59,342 bases of DNA from UBA5314 sp035560815. GTDB lineage: Bacteria > Bacillota > Syntrophomonadia > Syntrophomonadales > Syntrophomonadaceae. Made by a program: the position numbers and the translations under genes. Below, piece by piece: positions 33,564 through 42,680 of this stretch (the first letter of the stretch is position 1; every line of letters begins with the position of its first letter). Below the pieces are notes generated by a model. That model worked only from the letters and a program-made list of their open reading frames with translations. It was not told the origin of the DNA and searched no databases. The stretch is taken from the NCBI GenBank assembly GCA_035560815.1, contig DATMYR010000050.1, positions 1-59,342 on the forward strand, read 5' to 3'.

Positions 33564-34403
33564 ATGAAAAAAACTAAAGTGCTGGCCCTGGTTTTGGTCT
33601 TGGCTTTCGCATCGCTGGGTGGAGCCTACGCCGTATTATATGATCACCTGTATATTAATGCAACCGTTAACACGAGCACTGTGGATGTGGTTTGGCTGGA
33701 TCCAAGTTCCAGCGATTCCCCTCCTAATTATACCGGCTACTCCAGTGAGGTTGATGTAAGTAAATATGGGAGTGGGAGCGACCGGGCGGTTTATAACCAG
33801 GGTTTGGATGGATTGAAACGTTTGGACCGCATGGATGACAATAACAAAAACGACCCAAAAAACGTGGGATCGTTGGATGCGCAGCTGTCCCCAGATAAGT
33901 CGTTTCCGTGGGATCCATCGCAAGGAGAAAAGCTTCCCCCATATGTCGGAACCATTGACCCCAGGTTTGATAATGATGTGTTGACCATCACCTTGAAGAA
34001 CGGGTATCCTGGCTATCAGGAGTATATTACGGCGACTATTAAGAACAAAGGCAAGATTCCGGTTAAGTTCGAAGTCAATCCGGATCTGACCGCTCCGGAC
34101 CAAAATACCCTGGCCAGGAAAACAGACGTTGGGATTGAAAAATGGCTGCAGGTTAAGATCGTGGATTTTTATGATAATAATATTGTATACTTCGACAGTA
34201 CCAACACTGTACCCAGTAAACTGGAGGGCAAAAAACTGAATCCTGAAGGCTACCCTGACAATACCGTCAAGGTTAAAATTATCACCAGGATCCTGGACAA
34301 TGCTCCTCAAACAACTACAACCTCATTTCATTTACAACTACGGGCCATCGAATGGAATGAATATGGGTTCACTTTACCCGACAAGATACAGCTACCAGAT
34401 TAG
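33564..34403 (+). CDS. SipW-type signal peptide protein, paralog 4
   Basis: 279 residues, the longest paralog, starting at ATG behind AAAGGAGG. Signal KVLALVLVLAFASLGGAYAV is followed by LYDHLYINATV. The shared block is LKNGYPGYQEYITATIKNKG, and the C-terminal motif LRAIEWNEYG parallels VQWNAYN and EQWNGD. A charged Asp/Asn/Lys-rich insert lies at about 60-120. A terminator follows at once, so the four paralogs form one unit that ends before the peptidase gene. Confidence 0.85.
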   Translation: MKKTKVLALVLVLAFASLGGAYAVLYDHLYINATVNTSTVDVVWLDPSSSDSPPNYTGYSSEVDVSKYGSGSDRAVYNQGLDGLKRLDRMDDNNKNDPKNVGSLDAQLSPDKSFPWDPSQGEKLPPYVGTIDPRFDNDVLTITLKNGYPGYQEYITATIKNKGKIPVKFEVNPDLTAPDQNTLARKTDVGIEKWLQVKIVDFYDNNIVYFDSTNTVPSKLEGKKLNPEGYPDNTVKVKIITRILDNAPQTTTTSFHLQLRAIEWNEYGFTLPDKIQLPD

Positions 34404-34432
34404 AAAGTCATTTCGAAAAAGAACAAATGATT

Positions 34433-34470
34433 CAAAACCAGGGAGAGAATGTTCGATCCCTGGTTTTGTT
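34433..34470 (+). terminator. terminator after the four SipW-type substrates
   Basis: A perfect 12-bp stem (34433-34444 with 34457-34468) with TGGTTTTGTT at its end lies 30 bases after paralog 4. It may be leaky, so that substrates are made in excess over the peptidase and sortase encoded beyond it. Confidence 0.8.
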
Positions 34471-34569
34471 AAGTTAGGGAATTTGCAAAAACAGCTGGAC
34501 TGGGAAGGATTCTGGAACCCAAAAAGCAAATAAAGTGGTATTGGATTAAACAAATTTAACCGGATAGGT

Positions 34570-35763
34570 TTGGGAGGGGTTCCTATTTCAGATCTTGGAA
34601 AAAAGATTCTGTACAGGCGAGTATCACCCTGGCATGCAGCACTGGTGGTCATCGTTTTTGTGGCAGCCTACCTTCTTAATAATTTCCTATTCGGACCGAG
34701 AATCTCCGGATTTTGGGGCAGCTATGGCCTGCCCGCGATTATGTGGCTGATGATCGTGATCTTCGCCCTGGGGCTGCCACGCTTCAAGACTTTGGGAAAG
34801 CTGCGAGAGCGCCGTCTTCTGTGCTGGCTGGCTTTAATCTGCGTGTTTGTTGGCTTGCTGGGGGAGATGATCCAGGGAGCCATGTCCGGCTTTGGAAAAA
34901 GCCCTTATGACCATACCGTGATAGGGATACTGATCAATCTGTTTTCTTTAGGAATTGCGGTGGCCGGACTGGAGATGCTGCGCAGCTGGAGTATGAACCG
35001 CTTTTTTACCAACCGCCCAGGATGGGGAATAGGTATACTGTCCTTTTTGTCTACCTGCTTTTTGATACCCTTTGTCAGGATGGCCAATCTGTCATTAAAT
35101 CTGGGGATTACTAAATTTATTGGTTCGGAATTCATCCCCAGCCTGGCGCAAAACGTACTGGCCAGCTACCTGGTGTTATTGGGGGGGCCGGGTCCCGCCA
35201 TCATTTACCGGGGCGGTATGATGATTATAGAAAGGATTTCCCCGATTCTTCCTAATGCGAACTGGGTAAGCCAGACCCTGCTGGGTGTTTTGGCTCCGGT
35301 AGTGGGGATTGTTCTGGTCAGACAGATTTATCGAGAAGAGAGGCGTACTGTCCGGAAGTCTGAACCTGGTGAAAATACACTGGGATGGGTTGCGACCAGC
35401 CTGGCGGCTATTTTGATATTATGGTTCGCCATGGGAGTGTTCAGCTATTATCCCCGGGTCATACTCAGCGGTAGTATGCAGCCGGGAATCAATATAGGCG
35501 ATATAGTTATTATAAACAGAGTTCCGGGAGAGCAGGTGAAGGTTAACGATATTATTCTTTTCCCGCTTGGCAATATGCAGGTCAGCCACCGGGTTGTTGC
35601 CGTCCAAGAGGTTGAGAATAAGCGTTTCTTTATCACGAAAGGGGACGCCAATCAGGATCCGGAGAAGGATCCGGTCTATGAGAAGCAGGTTCTCGGTAAG
35701 GTGGTTTTTGTGGCGCCAAAACTGGGATGGATTACACTTTGGCTGCGGGGGGCTGTTACTTAG
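34570..35763 (+). CDS. SipW-like signal peptidase I with extra membrane domain
   Basis: 397 residues from TTG 34570. About seven hydrophobic segments fill residues 15-260, unlike the short Bacillus SipW. The C-terminal S26 domain has LSGSMQPGINIGDIVIINRV (Ser near 302) and MQVSHRVVAV (His near 340), the Ser-His version of ER/SipW-type peptidases, then ITKGDANQDPEKDPV. The GGGAGGGG at 34572 lies inside the frame and suits ATT at 34585 better than TTG, so a non-canonical start is possible. It very probably processes the four proteins upstream. Confidence 0.9.
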   Translation: MGGVPISDLGKKILYRRVSPWHAALVVIVFVAAYLLNNFLFGPRISGFWGSYGLPAIMWLMIVIFALGLPRFKTLGKLRERRLLCWLALICVFVGLLGEMIQGAMSGFGKSPYDHTVIGILINLFSLGIAVAGLEMLRSWSMNRFFTNRPGWGIGILSFLSTCFLIPFVRMANLSLNLGITKFIGSEFIPSLAQNVLASYLVLLGGPGPAIIYRGGMMIIERISPILPNANWVSQTLLGVLAPVVGIVLVRQIYREERRTVRKSEPGENTLGWVATSLAAILILWFAMGVFSYYPRVILSGSMQPGINIGDIVIINRVPGEQVKVNDIILFPLGNMQVSHRVVAVQEVENKRFFITKGDANQDPEKDPVYEKQVLGKVVFVAPKLGWITLWLRGAVT

Positions 35764-35809
35764 CGAATTTGACTATAATCCGTAACATTTTTAGAGGGGG
35801 CGACTCGGG

Positions 35810-36916
35810 ATGAAGATGAGCATGAAAAATAATATCCGAATGGGACTGATTCTGGCACTATCTGTTCTGGTGCTGGGCGCTGCCGTCATGGCGCTCTGGC
35901 AGATAAAGCAGCCGCTGACAACGCAGAAAGAGATGCCCGCATATAAATATAGCCAACAGGCTCAGGTAGATTACCAGGTGCTTTTTTCAAATAACAAATA
36001 TTTTTCCGACACTTCAGCTGGACCGGGACGAGGTTATCTCACTCCCATTACAGATTCGCTGCAAACCAAGTTTCACTACCTTTACAATGGGGCCGGGGAA
36101 CAGGCGGGCCGTGTCGATGGAACATATACAATTTCAGCTGCAGTCATCGGTTATACCATGCAAGATAAAGAATCCAGCCAGGGTACGGTAAAGGAAAAAG
36201 TAAAGGTTTGGGAGAAAACAACTGAGTTGGTGCCGCCCACCCCCTTTTCAAGCAGCGACGACAAAGCTGAAATAAATGTGACTGTTCCCGTAGGTGTCCG
36301 TGATTTCAAACAGTTCGCCGACCAGGTAAACGAGGCGTACAAGTCGGCAGTGGACGCGGTGGAACTCAGCGTAAACTACAATGTCGCTATCAAAGTTAAT
36401 GCGGTGGAGAAGACTACCCAGGACCAAATTGCTCCGGTTTTGGTTATACCTCTTAAAGGCAATTCCTTCATTGTGGGCGGAAAAACCTCGGACAAAGATG
36501 AAAAGACGCTTACCAGCATACAGACCGTCCAAATTCCGGGTGTCAAGACCGCTCGAACTGTATATATTGTTCTTGTTATTGTTCTGGCCATTTTGCTGGC
36601 CTTGATGTTGTTCCTTACTACTGCTGAAGAAAATGATCCTTTAAAAGTAGAACTTGAAAACATTATGAAAAAATACGGCGACCGAATCATCGCTTGCGAT
36701 GGAGCCGCTCCTGTCATTACCGGAGCAATCATGCTTATGCTTAGTTCCATGGATGATTTAATAAAAGCCGGGGACGAGCTGCTGAGGCCTGTACTATATG
36801 AAAATATCCGGGACGGGGTGCACACTTTCTATATAATCCATGAAAACATTGTATATTCGTATAAACTGGATGCTGTCAGTTTGAGGCATTCATTGGAGAA
36901 GGAATTCGGCCTGTAA
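35810..36916 (+). CDS. DUF5305 family membrane protein
   Basis: 368 residues with an N-terminal hydrophobic segment (about 11-30) ending VMALW, like the SipW-type signals nearby, and a second one near 245-265 (TVYIVLVIVLAILLALMLF). The region between should be outside the cell: beta-rich, with FHYLYNGAGEQAGRVDGTYTI. The cytoplasmic C-terminus (about 100 residues) is helical. The organisation matches DUF5305 proteins found near SipW genes; function unknown. It starts at ATG behind AGAGGGGGCG. Confidence 0.8.
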   Translation: MKMSMKNNIRMGLILALSVLVLGAAVMALWQIKQPLTTQKEMPAYKYSQQAQVDYQVLFSNNKYFSDTSAGPGRGYLTPITDSLQTKFHYLYNGAGEQAGRVDGTYTISAAVIGYTMQDKESSQGTVKEKVKVWEKTTELVPPTPFSSSDDKAEINVTVPVGVRDFKQFADQVNEAYKSAVDAVELSVNYNVAIKVNAVEKTTQDQIAPVLVIPLKGNSFIVGGKTSDKDEKTLTSIQTVQIPGVKTARTVYIVLVIVLAILLALMLFLTTAEENDPLKVELENIMKKYGDRIIACDGAAPVITGAIMLMLSSMDDLIKAGDELLRPVLYENIRDGVHTFYIIHENIVYSYKLDAVSLRHSLEKEFGL

Positions 36917-37086
36917 ACAGGGTTGAATATGTTCGGTACTTTAGTATACCGTAGCGGTGTTTTCCAGGCTATATCAATACTAGACCTGGGAGAGTAGGTT
37001 ATTTTTGCATTTTGTAGTATAGTTAAAACAAGGCAATTAATCTACAATTGTAGTATAAGACACTGATCTGGAAAGGGGGATAATGG

Positions 37087-37821
37087 GTGAAGAAGATATA
37101 CATTCTTTTACTTATTGCAGTATTTAGTCTGATGATCTGCGGAAGCGCTCTGGCAGATGCTGATCTGGTGGAATGGGGAAATAATCCCACTTCCAGCGAT
37201 TCCAACAGTTCCGGGACGGGAATAGACCGGATGGATACAGGTAACACAAACGAACCCGGAAATTGGGGGTCGACCGAAGTTCAACGAGACATGATTAATG
37301 GAAAAACTCTCGAGGTTACAATAAACAACGGCTATCCGGGGTATCAATCTTATATTGACGATACGATTGTTAATGATTCAGGCTCAGCTGTAAGCGTGAC
37401 CGGAGTATCTGTCACCGGAGATCCCAGTATTTTAGTGGAACTTAAGAATATGAACGGAACTCCGACCACTTTTTCCGATACGGTTCCTTTTGATATTGCT
37501 AAAGGTGGCATAGTGCCGGTCCGTTTAATTGTCCGGGTTCGGCAGGTGGCTGCGCAAAACAACACCTATACTGCCAAGGTTGTCATTGATGTCCAGCAAG
37601 ATAGTAAAGGCGGCGATGATGATGACGACGACGACATCATCGGCGATGATGATGATGATGACACTACACCGCCAGAACCGGTGACTCTTTCGCAGCCGCC
37701 GGTTAAGGAGCCGATCAAATTGCCTGTCGAACTTCCTTACACGGGCGCCAATGTAGCGTTGTTCACCGGAACCGGATTGGCTCTGGGAGGTTTTGGACTC
37801 GTAATAAGACGGAAAAAATAG
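37087..37821 (+). CDS. LPXTG-anchored surface protein sharing the NGYPGY domain
   Basis: 244 residues from GTG 37087 behind AAAGGGGGA. It has an ordinary signal peptide (ILLLIAVFSLMICGSALA), one beta-rich domain with the block INNGYPGYQSYIDDTIVNDS shared with the SipW-type paralogs, an Asp-only stretch (near 178-198), a Pro/Val spacer and a complete sorting signal: LPYTG, hydrophobic helix, RRKK end. It would be linked to the wall by the sortase encoded 12 bases on. The shared domain suggests that it anchors the secreted paralogs. Confidence 0.92.
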   Translation: MKKIYILLLIAVFSLMICGSALADADLVEWGNNPTSSDSNSSGTGIDRMDTGNTNEPGNWGSTEVQRDMINGKTLEVTINNGYPGYQSYIDDTIVNDSGSAVSVTGVSVTGDPSILVELKNMNGTPTTFSDTVPFDIAKGGIVPVRLIVRVRQVAAQNNTYTAKVVIDVQQDSKGGDDDDDDDIIGDDDDDDTTPPEPVTLSQPPVKEPIKLPVELPYTGANVALFTGTGLALGGFGLVIRRKK

Positions 37822-37833
37822 CTAGGATTCAAT

Positions 37834-38475
37834 ATGGCAAGGAACAGAAGAAACAATAAATGGAAGCATATAGGGACCGCAGTTGTTATCACGGCTGCGG
37901 TTATCCTTCTTTATCCTTTCCTCACTGATATTTATTCTCATTTTGAGCAGACACAGCTTGTAGGGCAGCAGGAGCTTGTACAGAAACCATCTTTGCAAGA
38001 GGTCCAGGGGAAAGACAATACTGCCACTGAAGATGATTCGCCAAAGGGTAAAGTGAAATCTGCTCCCATTGATGCCTGGGGTTATTTGAACATACCAAGC
38101 CTCGGAGTGACAACCGCGGTTGTTGAAGGAACGACCCCGGAAATGTTGACCATAGCACCGGGATGGTATACCGAATCAGCTTTGCCGGGACAGGGCAATA
38201 CGGCTATTGCCGGCCATTTAAACTGCTACGGAAGCTATTTCCGGAGGCTTTACACCCTGGGAGTTGGAGATCAGATTTTTCTAACCTACAAGGATAAGAT
38301 ATATTGCTATACAGTTGAGTCGGTAACAACCATCAGCAGTGTTAGCGATATTATATTCCCATGTGGCTACAATGCGCTGACCCTGACCACCTGCACCACG
38401 GAAGACAAAGAAATGCGTACAGGGGTTCGAGCACGGCTGGTTTCTGTCCAGGATGTTGAAAAACAACAATCCTGA
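37834..38475 (+). CDS. class D/E-like sortase
   Basis: 213 residues with an N-terminal membrane helix (about 12-30). The catalytic residues are in place: His in AIAGHLNCYG, Cys in LTLTTCTTED and Arg in GVRARLV. IDAWGYLNIPSLGV near the start of the domain is typical of class D/E sortases. Its only visible substrate is the LPYTG protein encoded immediately before, which makes a dedicated pair likely. The ribosome site is weak, consistent with translation coupled to the upstream gene. Confidence 0.92.
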   Translation: MARNRRNNKWKHIGTAVVITAAVILLYPFLTDIYSHFEQTQLVGQQELVQKPSLQEVQGKDNTATEDDSPKGKVKSAPIDAWGYLNIPSLGVTTAVVEGTTPEMLTIAPGWYTESALPGQGNTAIAGHLNCYGSYFRRLYTLGVGDQIFLTYKDKIYCYTVESVTTISSVSDIIFPCGYNALTLTTCTTEDKEMRTGVRARLVSVQDVEKQQS

Positions 38476-38591
38476 TTACCTGACATTGTAAAGTGGGGCC
38501 TGTTCTACTATTCTGGAATTATTTCCTGTCGTATTCCCTGTCGGACAAATTATTTGATGCTTATGAGGCTGCTAAGATCGGAGGTTTTTGT

Positions 38592-40394
38592 GTGGAGGGG
38601 AAGGGTGCCTCAAGTTTTAAGGCTATGCTTATAAAATACCTGCCGGTTATATTATTGTCAGGGGCAGTGATTTGCCTGACATATGGTGTTGTGAAACTCT
38701 ACGGCGCGGCCGATAAATTTGAAAAAAAAGCTGAGCTACTGGAATCGCGGGTATTGTCCGCCTCCGATCAGGCACAAGCGGTCAGCCTGGAAACGGGAGC
38801 TGTTAATAATGCCCGGTATATTGTTTTTATTTCCGTCAGTGACACCCGGCAAAGGGCTGCGGTCTTTCAGGGAAAAGGCAATACACCTCAGGAAGCTTGG
38901 AAAAATGCCAAAAGCCTCACGAAACGTTTTATAGTGACTAACGATTATGATCCTGCATGGATTAAGGTGGATATTGTAAATCAGGTTAGCAAAATTACCA
39001 CCGCTGATCTTTATAAACAAATTAAGCTATTACCTGAAAATTTTTTGCGGGAGGGGATCTCGTTTGACGGTTCCTTTAACATTGCCCTTCTCGAGGCGGA
39101 AATTAGCGGCAACAAGATCATTGACTACGATGGAGACAAATTAAACCTTGATAACCTTAACAGCTATTTAAAGCAATACAACCGCGGGTCGCTTATGCAG
39201 ATACCCGATAGTCTATGGTTATTTTCCTGCCAGGGGTATTTCTGTGATAATAACAATAAGGTATATGAGCTTTATAACAACGACGAAGACTATGGCCGGC
39301 GCAAAATTGATGTAGTGGATAAGAATGTAGCCAGGGGTCTGACTGATACAGCATCACAATTTTTAGTTAATATTGTGCAAAAGGATGGCAGTTTTATTTA
39401 TGGGTACTATCCTACCTATGATAGAGAAATACAAGATTATAACACTATGCGTCATATCGGCGCTGTGTGGAGTTTGATAAAACAATATAAAAACACCGGA
39501 GACCAGACCCTGGTGCCCCCAATAGACAGCACTTTAAATTACGTGGTTCAAGGCTTTATTGATTATCCTGGCCAGGATACTGCTTATGTAGTTGAAAGGA
39601 AAGCCAATGAAGTTAGAATTGGCGCCAACGGGCTGGCAATATTAATGCTGGTTGATTATATGGAAGCGTTTCAAACTGATAAATACAAAGAACTGGTCAT
39701 CAAACTTGGTAATGGCATTTTGGAGCTCCAGGACCCCAAAACCGGCAAGTACTACCAGGTGCTGAATTCTCAGGATTTTTCACGTAAAGAAGAATTCCAG
39801 ACCGTTTTCTTTGATGGTGAATCCACTTATGGGCTGGTCAAACTATACGCCTATTCAAATGATAAGAAATACCTGACTGCCGCCTGTAAGGCTGCCGATT
39901 ATTTTATAGCCAATGACTATACTAAATATAAGGACCATTGGATTGCTTATTCCATGAACGAACTTACCAGGTATGCACCTGAAGCGCGGTATTATGAATT
40001 TGCGCTCAGAAACGCCCAGGTAAACGTAAAGACGATTAATAATGCGGAAACTACGTATCATGTCTTTTTCGAACTGCTGATGGCAACTTTCGATGCCTAT
40101 GACCGGATCAAACAGAACAACATTCCATTGCCCTATCTAAAAGAGTTTGATGAAAAATATTTTATCGAGACTATTTACAAACGGGCAAGAATGGGGCTCA
40201 ATGGCTATATGTATCCGGAGTATGCTATGTATTTGCAAAATCCGGCTCGGATTGTCAACACATTTTTTATTCGCCAGGACTGTTATAGAATAAGAATTGA
40301 TGACATGCAGCACTTCAACATGGGATACTATGCTTATTACAACAACTACGACAAACTTGAAAAGTACCGCAAGGATCTGGGCATAGCCGATTAA
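38592..40394 (+). CDS. membrane-anchored protein with possible alpha-toroid (glycosidase-like) domain
   Basis: About 600 residues from GTG 38592, correctly spaced behind GGAGG; the frame extends 33 codons upstream without a ribosome site. One membrane helix (about 15-35) is followed by an extracytoplasmic region of unknown fold (to about 270) and a helical C-terminal region with repeated motifs such as QKDGSFIYGYYPTYDRE, AVWSLIKQYKNTGD and STYGLVKLYAYSNDKKYL. These resemble (alpha/alpha)6 glycosidases or epimerases, but I see no decisive catalytic residues. In the same unit as the sortase. It might act on a surface glycan; function unproven. Confidence 0.8.
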   Translation: MEGKGASSFKAMLIKYLPVILLSGAVICLTYGVVKLYGAADKFEKKAELLESRVLSASDQAQAVSLETGAVNNARYIVFISVSDTRQRAAVFQGKGNTPQEAWKNAKSLTKRFIVTNDYDPAWIKVDIVNQVSKITTADLYKQIKLLPENFLREGISFDGSFNIALLEAEISGNKIIDYDGDKLNLDNLNSYLKQYNRGSLMQIPDSLWLFSCQGYFCDNNNKVYELYNNDEDYGRRKIDVVDKNVARGLTDTASQFLVNIVQKDGSFIYGYYPTYDREIQDYNTMRHIGAVWSLIKQYKNTGDQTLVPPIDSTLNYVVQGFIDYPGQDTAYVVERKANEVRIGANGLAILMLVDYMEAFQTDKYKELVIKLGNGILELQDPKTGKYYQVLNSQDFSRKEEFQTVFFDGESTYGLVKLYAYSNDKKYLTAACKAADYFIANDYTKYKDHWIAYSMNELTRYAPEARYYEFALRNAQVNVKTINNAETTYHVFFELLMATFDAYDRIKQNNIPLPYLKEFDEKYFIETIYKRARMGLNGYMYPEYAMYLQNPARIVNTFFIRQDCYRIRIDDMQHFNMGYYAYYNNYDKLEKYRKDLGIAD

Positions 40395-40408
40395 TACGGA
40401 GGTCTTTC

Positions 40409-41584
40409 ATGTTAAAAAAAATTTTGTTAATCAATATTGTTTTAATATTTATTCTTGCGCAGAATGCTATGGCTTCTTCAATAACATTTTTAGTTAACGA
40501 TAAACCAATCATTTTTTCTGTTTCGCCGGTAGCCGTAAAAGACAGAATCCTGGTGCCTTGTAGAGATATTTTTGGGGCTCTTGGGGCTGCGGTTGCATGG
40601 GATGATGCGACTCAAACGGTAACCGCCAGAAAGGGAACAGACGAGATAAAGTTTGCAATTAACGGACTTGCCTATAAAAACGGCCGGGCAATTAACCTGG
40701 CCGCCCCGGCCCGGATTATTCAAGGAAGCGCCATGGTGCCGCTGCGTTTTGCAGCAGAAGAACTTGACTATGAGGTATCCTGGAACGGTACCAGCGGGAC
40801 AGTTGCCATATCTGCAATTTCAGGCAATCCAATCCAGCCGCCCCCGGATACTTATAGCAATGATCAAAAAGTGCAGTATTATCTTTCTGCCATGGGCTTT
40901 CCCACAGAAGCGGGAAATGCATCACAAAATGAAGTTTTAACTACTTCAAAGGCCATCCTGTTCCAATATAAGATGGGTTTAAAAATAACAGGAAAGTTTG
41001 ATATGGACACAATAGCCGAGCTTGAAAGAAGTGCCCAAAAAGGATGGACATATGACAGCATCATGAATCGGGAAGGCCAGAAGCTAATGCTTTTATCAAA
41101 GAATCCTGAAATCAATGGGAAACTTAACACAGCTGATATGGTGGTTATGCCTGCACCCTATGGACAGAAAGGGCTGCTTCCTGCTTATACCGCGGTTGGC
41201 TGGGCAAAACTTGTTCAGGCTGCGGCCAAAGATCCTGGTAACGATATGAGCGCCTTTATGTTAATCAGTGATATTGGCGGTTATCGTTCATATGATCAAC
41301 AAGTTGAATTGTATAAAGAGAGCGGACCTGCAACCGCCGCCCTGCCGAGCCGGAGCCGTCATGGATTCGGCCTCGCTATTGACTTTAATTTTTCCGATCC
41401 ACAAACAGGCAGGGCCGTGTCACACGAATTGAAATGGATGGAAAAAAACGCGTCAGCCTTTGGATTTACCCCCGACACTACACCGAACGACAGTAGGCCC
41501 TGGACTTCGTATTTTCCGGATGGAAGCCTTAATTATTGGGAAACGTGGCACTGGAACTACCCATCTTCTACGAAATACCAATAA
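40409..41584 (+). CDS. secreted D,D-carboxypeptidase, VanY/M15B type, with copper-amine-oxidase-N-like domain
   Basis: 391 residues: signal peptide (about 1-22), a stalk-like domain of the copper amine oxidase N-terminal type (about 28-132: KDRILVPCRDIFGALGAAV, VPLRFAAEELDYEVSW), a peptidoglycan-binding-like segment (about 148-200) and an M15B peptidase. Zinc ligands are in SRHGFGLAIDF and WHW near the C-terminus, with ETWHW placing Glu and His. It would trim D-Ala from stem peptides and sits at the end of the surface island, just before a terminator. Confidence 0.9.
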   Translation: MLKKILLINIVLIFILAQNAMASSITFLVNDKPIIFSVSPVAVKDRILVPCRDIFGALGAAVAWDDATQTVTARKGTDEIKFAINGLAYKNGRAINLAAPARIIQGSAMVPLRFAAEELDYEVSWNGTSGTVAISAISGNPIQPPPDTYSNDQKVQYYLSAMGFPTEAGNASQNEVLTTSKAILFQYKMGLKITGKFDMDTIAELERSAQKGWTYDSIMNREGQKLMLLSKNPEINGKLNTADMVVMPAPYGQKGLLPAYTAVGWAKLVQAAAKDPGNDMSAFMLISDIGGYRSYDQQVELYKESGPATAALPSRSRHGFGLAIDFNFSDPQTGRAVSHELKWMEKNASAFGFTPDTTPNDSRPWTSYFPDGSLNYWETWHWNYPSSTKYQ

Positions 41585-41605
41585 AAATCGGTTATAGTTA
41601 TACAT

Positions 41606-41638
41606 AAAAATAGCGGAGATAATTTCTCCGCTATTTTT
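41606..41638. terminator. terminator at the end of the surface island
   Basis: A 14-bp perfect stem (41606-41619 with 41625-41638) with a 5-base loop has an A-run on the left and a T-run on the right, so it works for the plus-strand carboxypeptidase gene and could also act on the opposite strand. Confidence 0.88.
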
Positions 41639-41795
41639 ATGGAGATTTTGGAGGGATGCCTGTAACATCAAAGGGAAATATCAAGGGGACATTCCTTACC
41701 GCTATTACTGAAGCGTTTTCATAAATAAAATATCTCAAGACATTGATTAAACCAACTGAATTATTAAACCCCTAGGGAAGGTGTGTCCCCGTACC

Positions 41796-42680
41796 TTAGT
41801 CCAGGGTGGGACTGCTGTTGGTATGGGTGACAGCCAGAACGTTCATATCCGGGGCTAAGAATTTTGTTGAGGGGGCAAATACAAAGCTATTATCCTGTAC
41901 ATAGCCGGCATCCCAGCATGAATCTACGGGTACCCATTTACCATTGATCTGCACTTCATTCCAGGCGTGGAGACATTTAGACGAACTGCCCCCCGACACT
42001 GCTTCGCCATATATTACCCGAGCTTGCAAGCCTGCTGCTCGGGAAAGAGCAGCAAGCAGGAAAGCATAATCCCTGCACATGCCGGTGCGGGTTTTTAAAA
42101 CCTGGCTGGCGGAATGTAGCGTGTTGTCATTACTGATATAGGCATTGCAGTCAAAAGAGATATTATTTGTAATCCAATCATGGATATTGCGTAGTTTCTC
42201 CATGTCATCCAGCCCGGAGGGAGCCAGGGAGTCTGCCAGCTGAATGATCTCCGGATTATCACTGTCGACATAACAGGAAGCCGAAGTGTAGCGAGTATCT
42301 TGTGCCCCCTGGTTTTCGACCAGAAAGCGGATGCTGCCGTCAAAACGCTCGGCGTTGTCCCCGGCCCATACGGTATATTCTCCTTCTCCCAGACGGAGAT
42401 TGATGTCGGTGGTAAAAGATCCGCCCGCCACCTCAGCCTGAGCTCCGGACAAATCTCCCTGTGGTCCCCTTACGCAGAACCAGACAGTAGGTAAATCCGA
42501 TTTTCCGCTGATAGAAACGGAGCCATGGCATCCGATGCCGCTGGTTTGGGGAGAAGTGATGCGGATATGGGAGGACTCCAACCCCACGCTATAGGTGGTG
42601 GCTGTTGCCGTTTGATCCATACTACTGAGTCCGATCAGTAGTATTAATGAGAACAGTAGGGTATATATCGTCCGTTTCAT
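41796..42680 (-). CDS. secreted transglutaminase-like domain protein
   Basis: 294 residues from ATG 42680, behind GGGAGGTG on the minus strand. Signal peptide (about 4-26), a beta-rich domain (about 30-150: bacterial Ig-like) and a transglutaminase-like domain with the Cys-His-Asp set: GMCRDYAFLLAAL, KCLHAWNEVQINGKW and VDSCWD. Such secreted enzymes may crosslink or cleave proteins at the surface. It is convergent with the surface island, so it may modify the fibres encoded there; this is inferred from location only. Confidence 0.85.
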   Translation of the reverse strand: MKRTIYTLLFSLILLIGLSSMDQTATATTYSVGLESSHIRITSPQTSGIGCHGSVSISGKSDLPTVWFCVRGPQGDLSGAQAEVAGGSFTTDINLRLGEGEYTVWAGDNAERFDGSIRFLVENQGAQDTRYTSASCYVDSDNPEIIQLADSLAPSGLDDMEKLRNIHDWITNNISFDCNAYISNDNTLHSASQVLKTRTGMCRDYAFLLAALSRAAGLQARVIYGEAVSGGSSSKCLHAWNEVQINGKWVPVDSCWDAGYVQDNSFVFAPSTKFLAPDMNVLAVTHTNSSPTLD

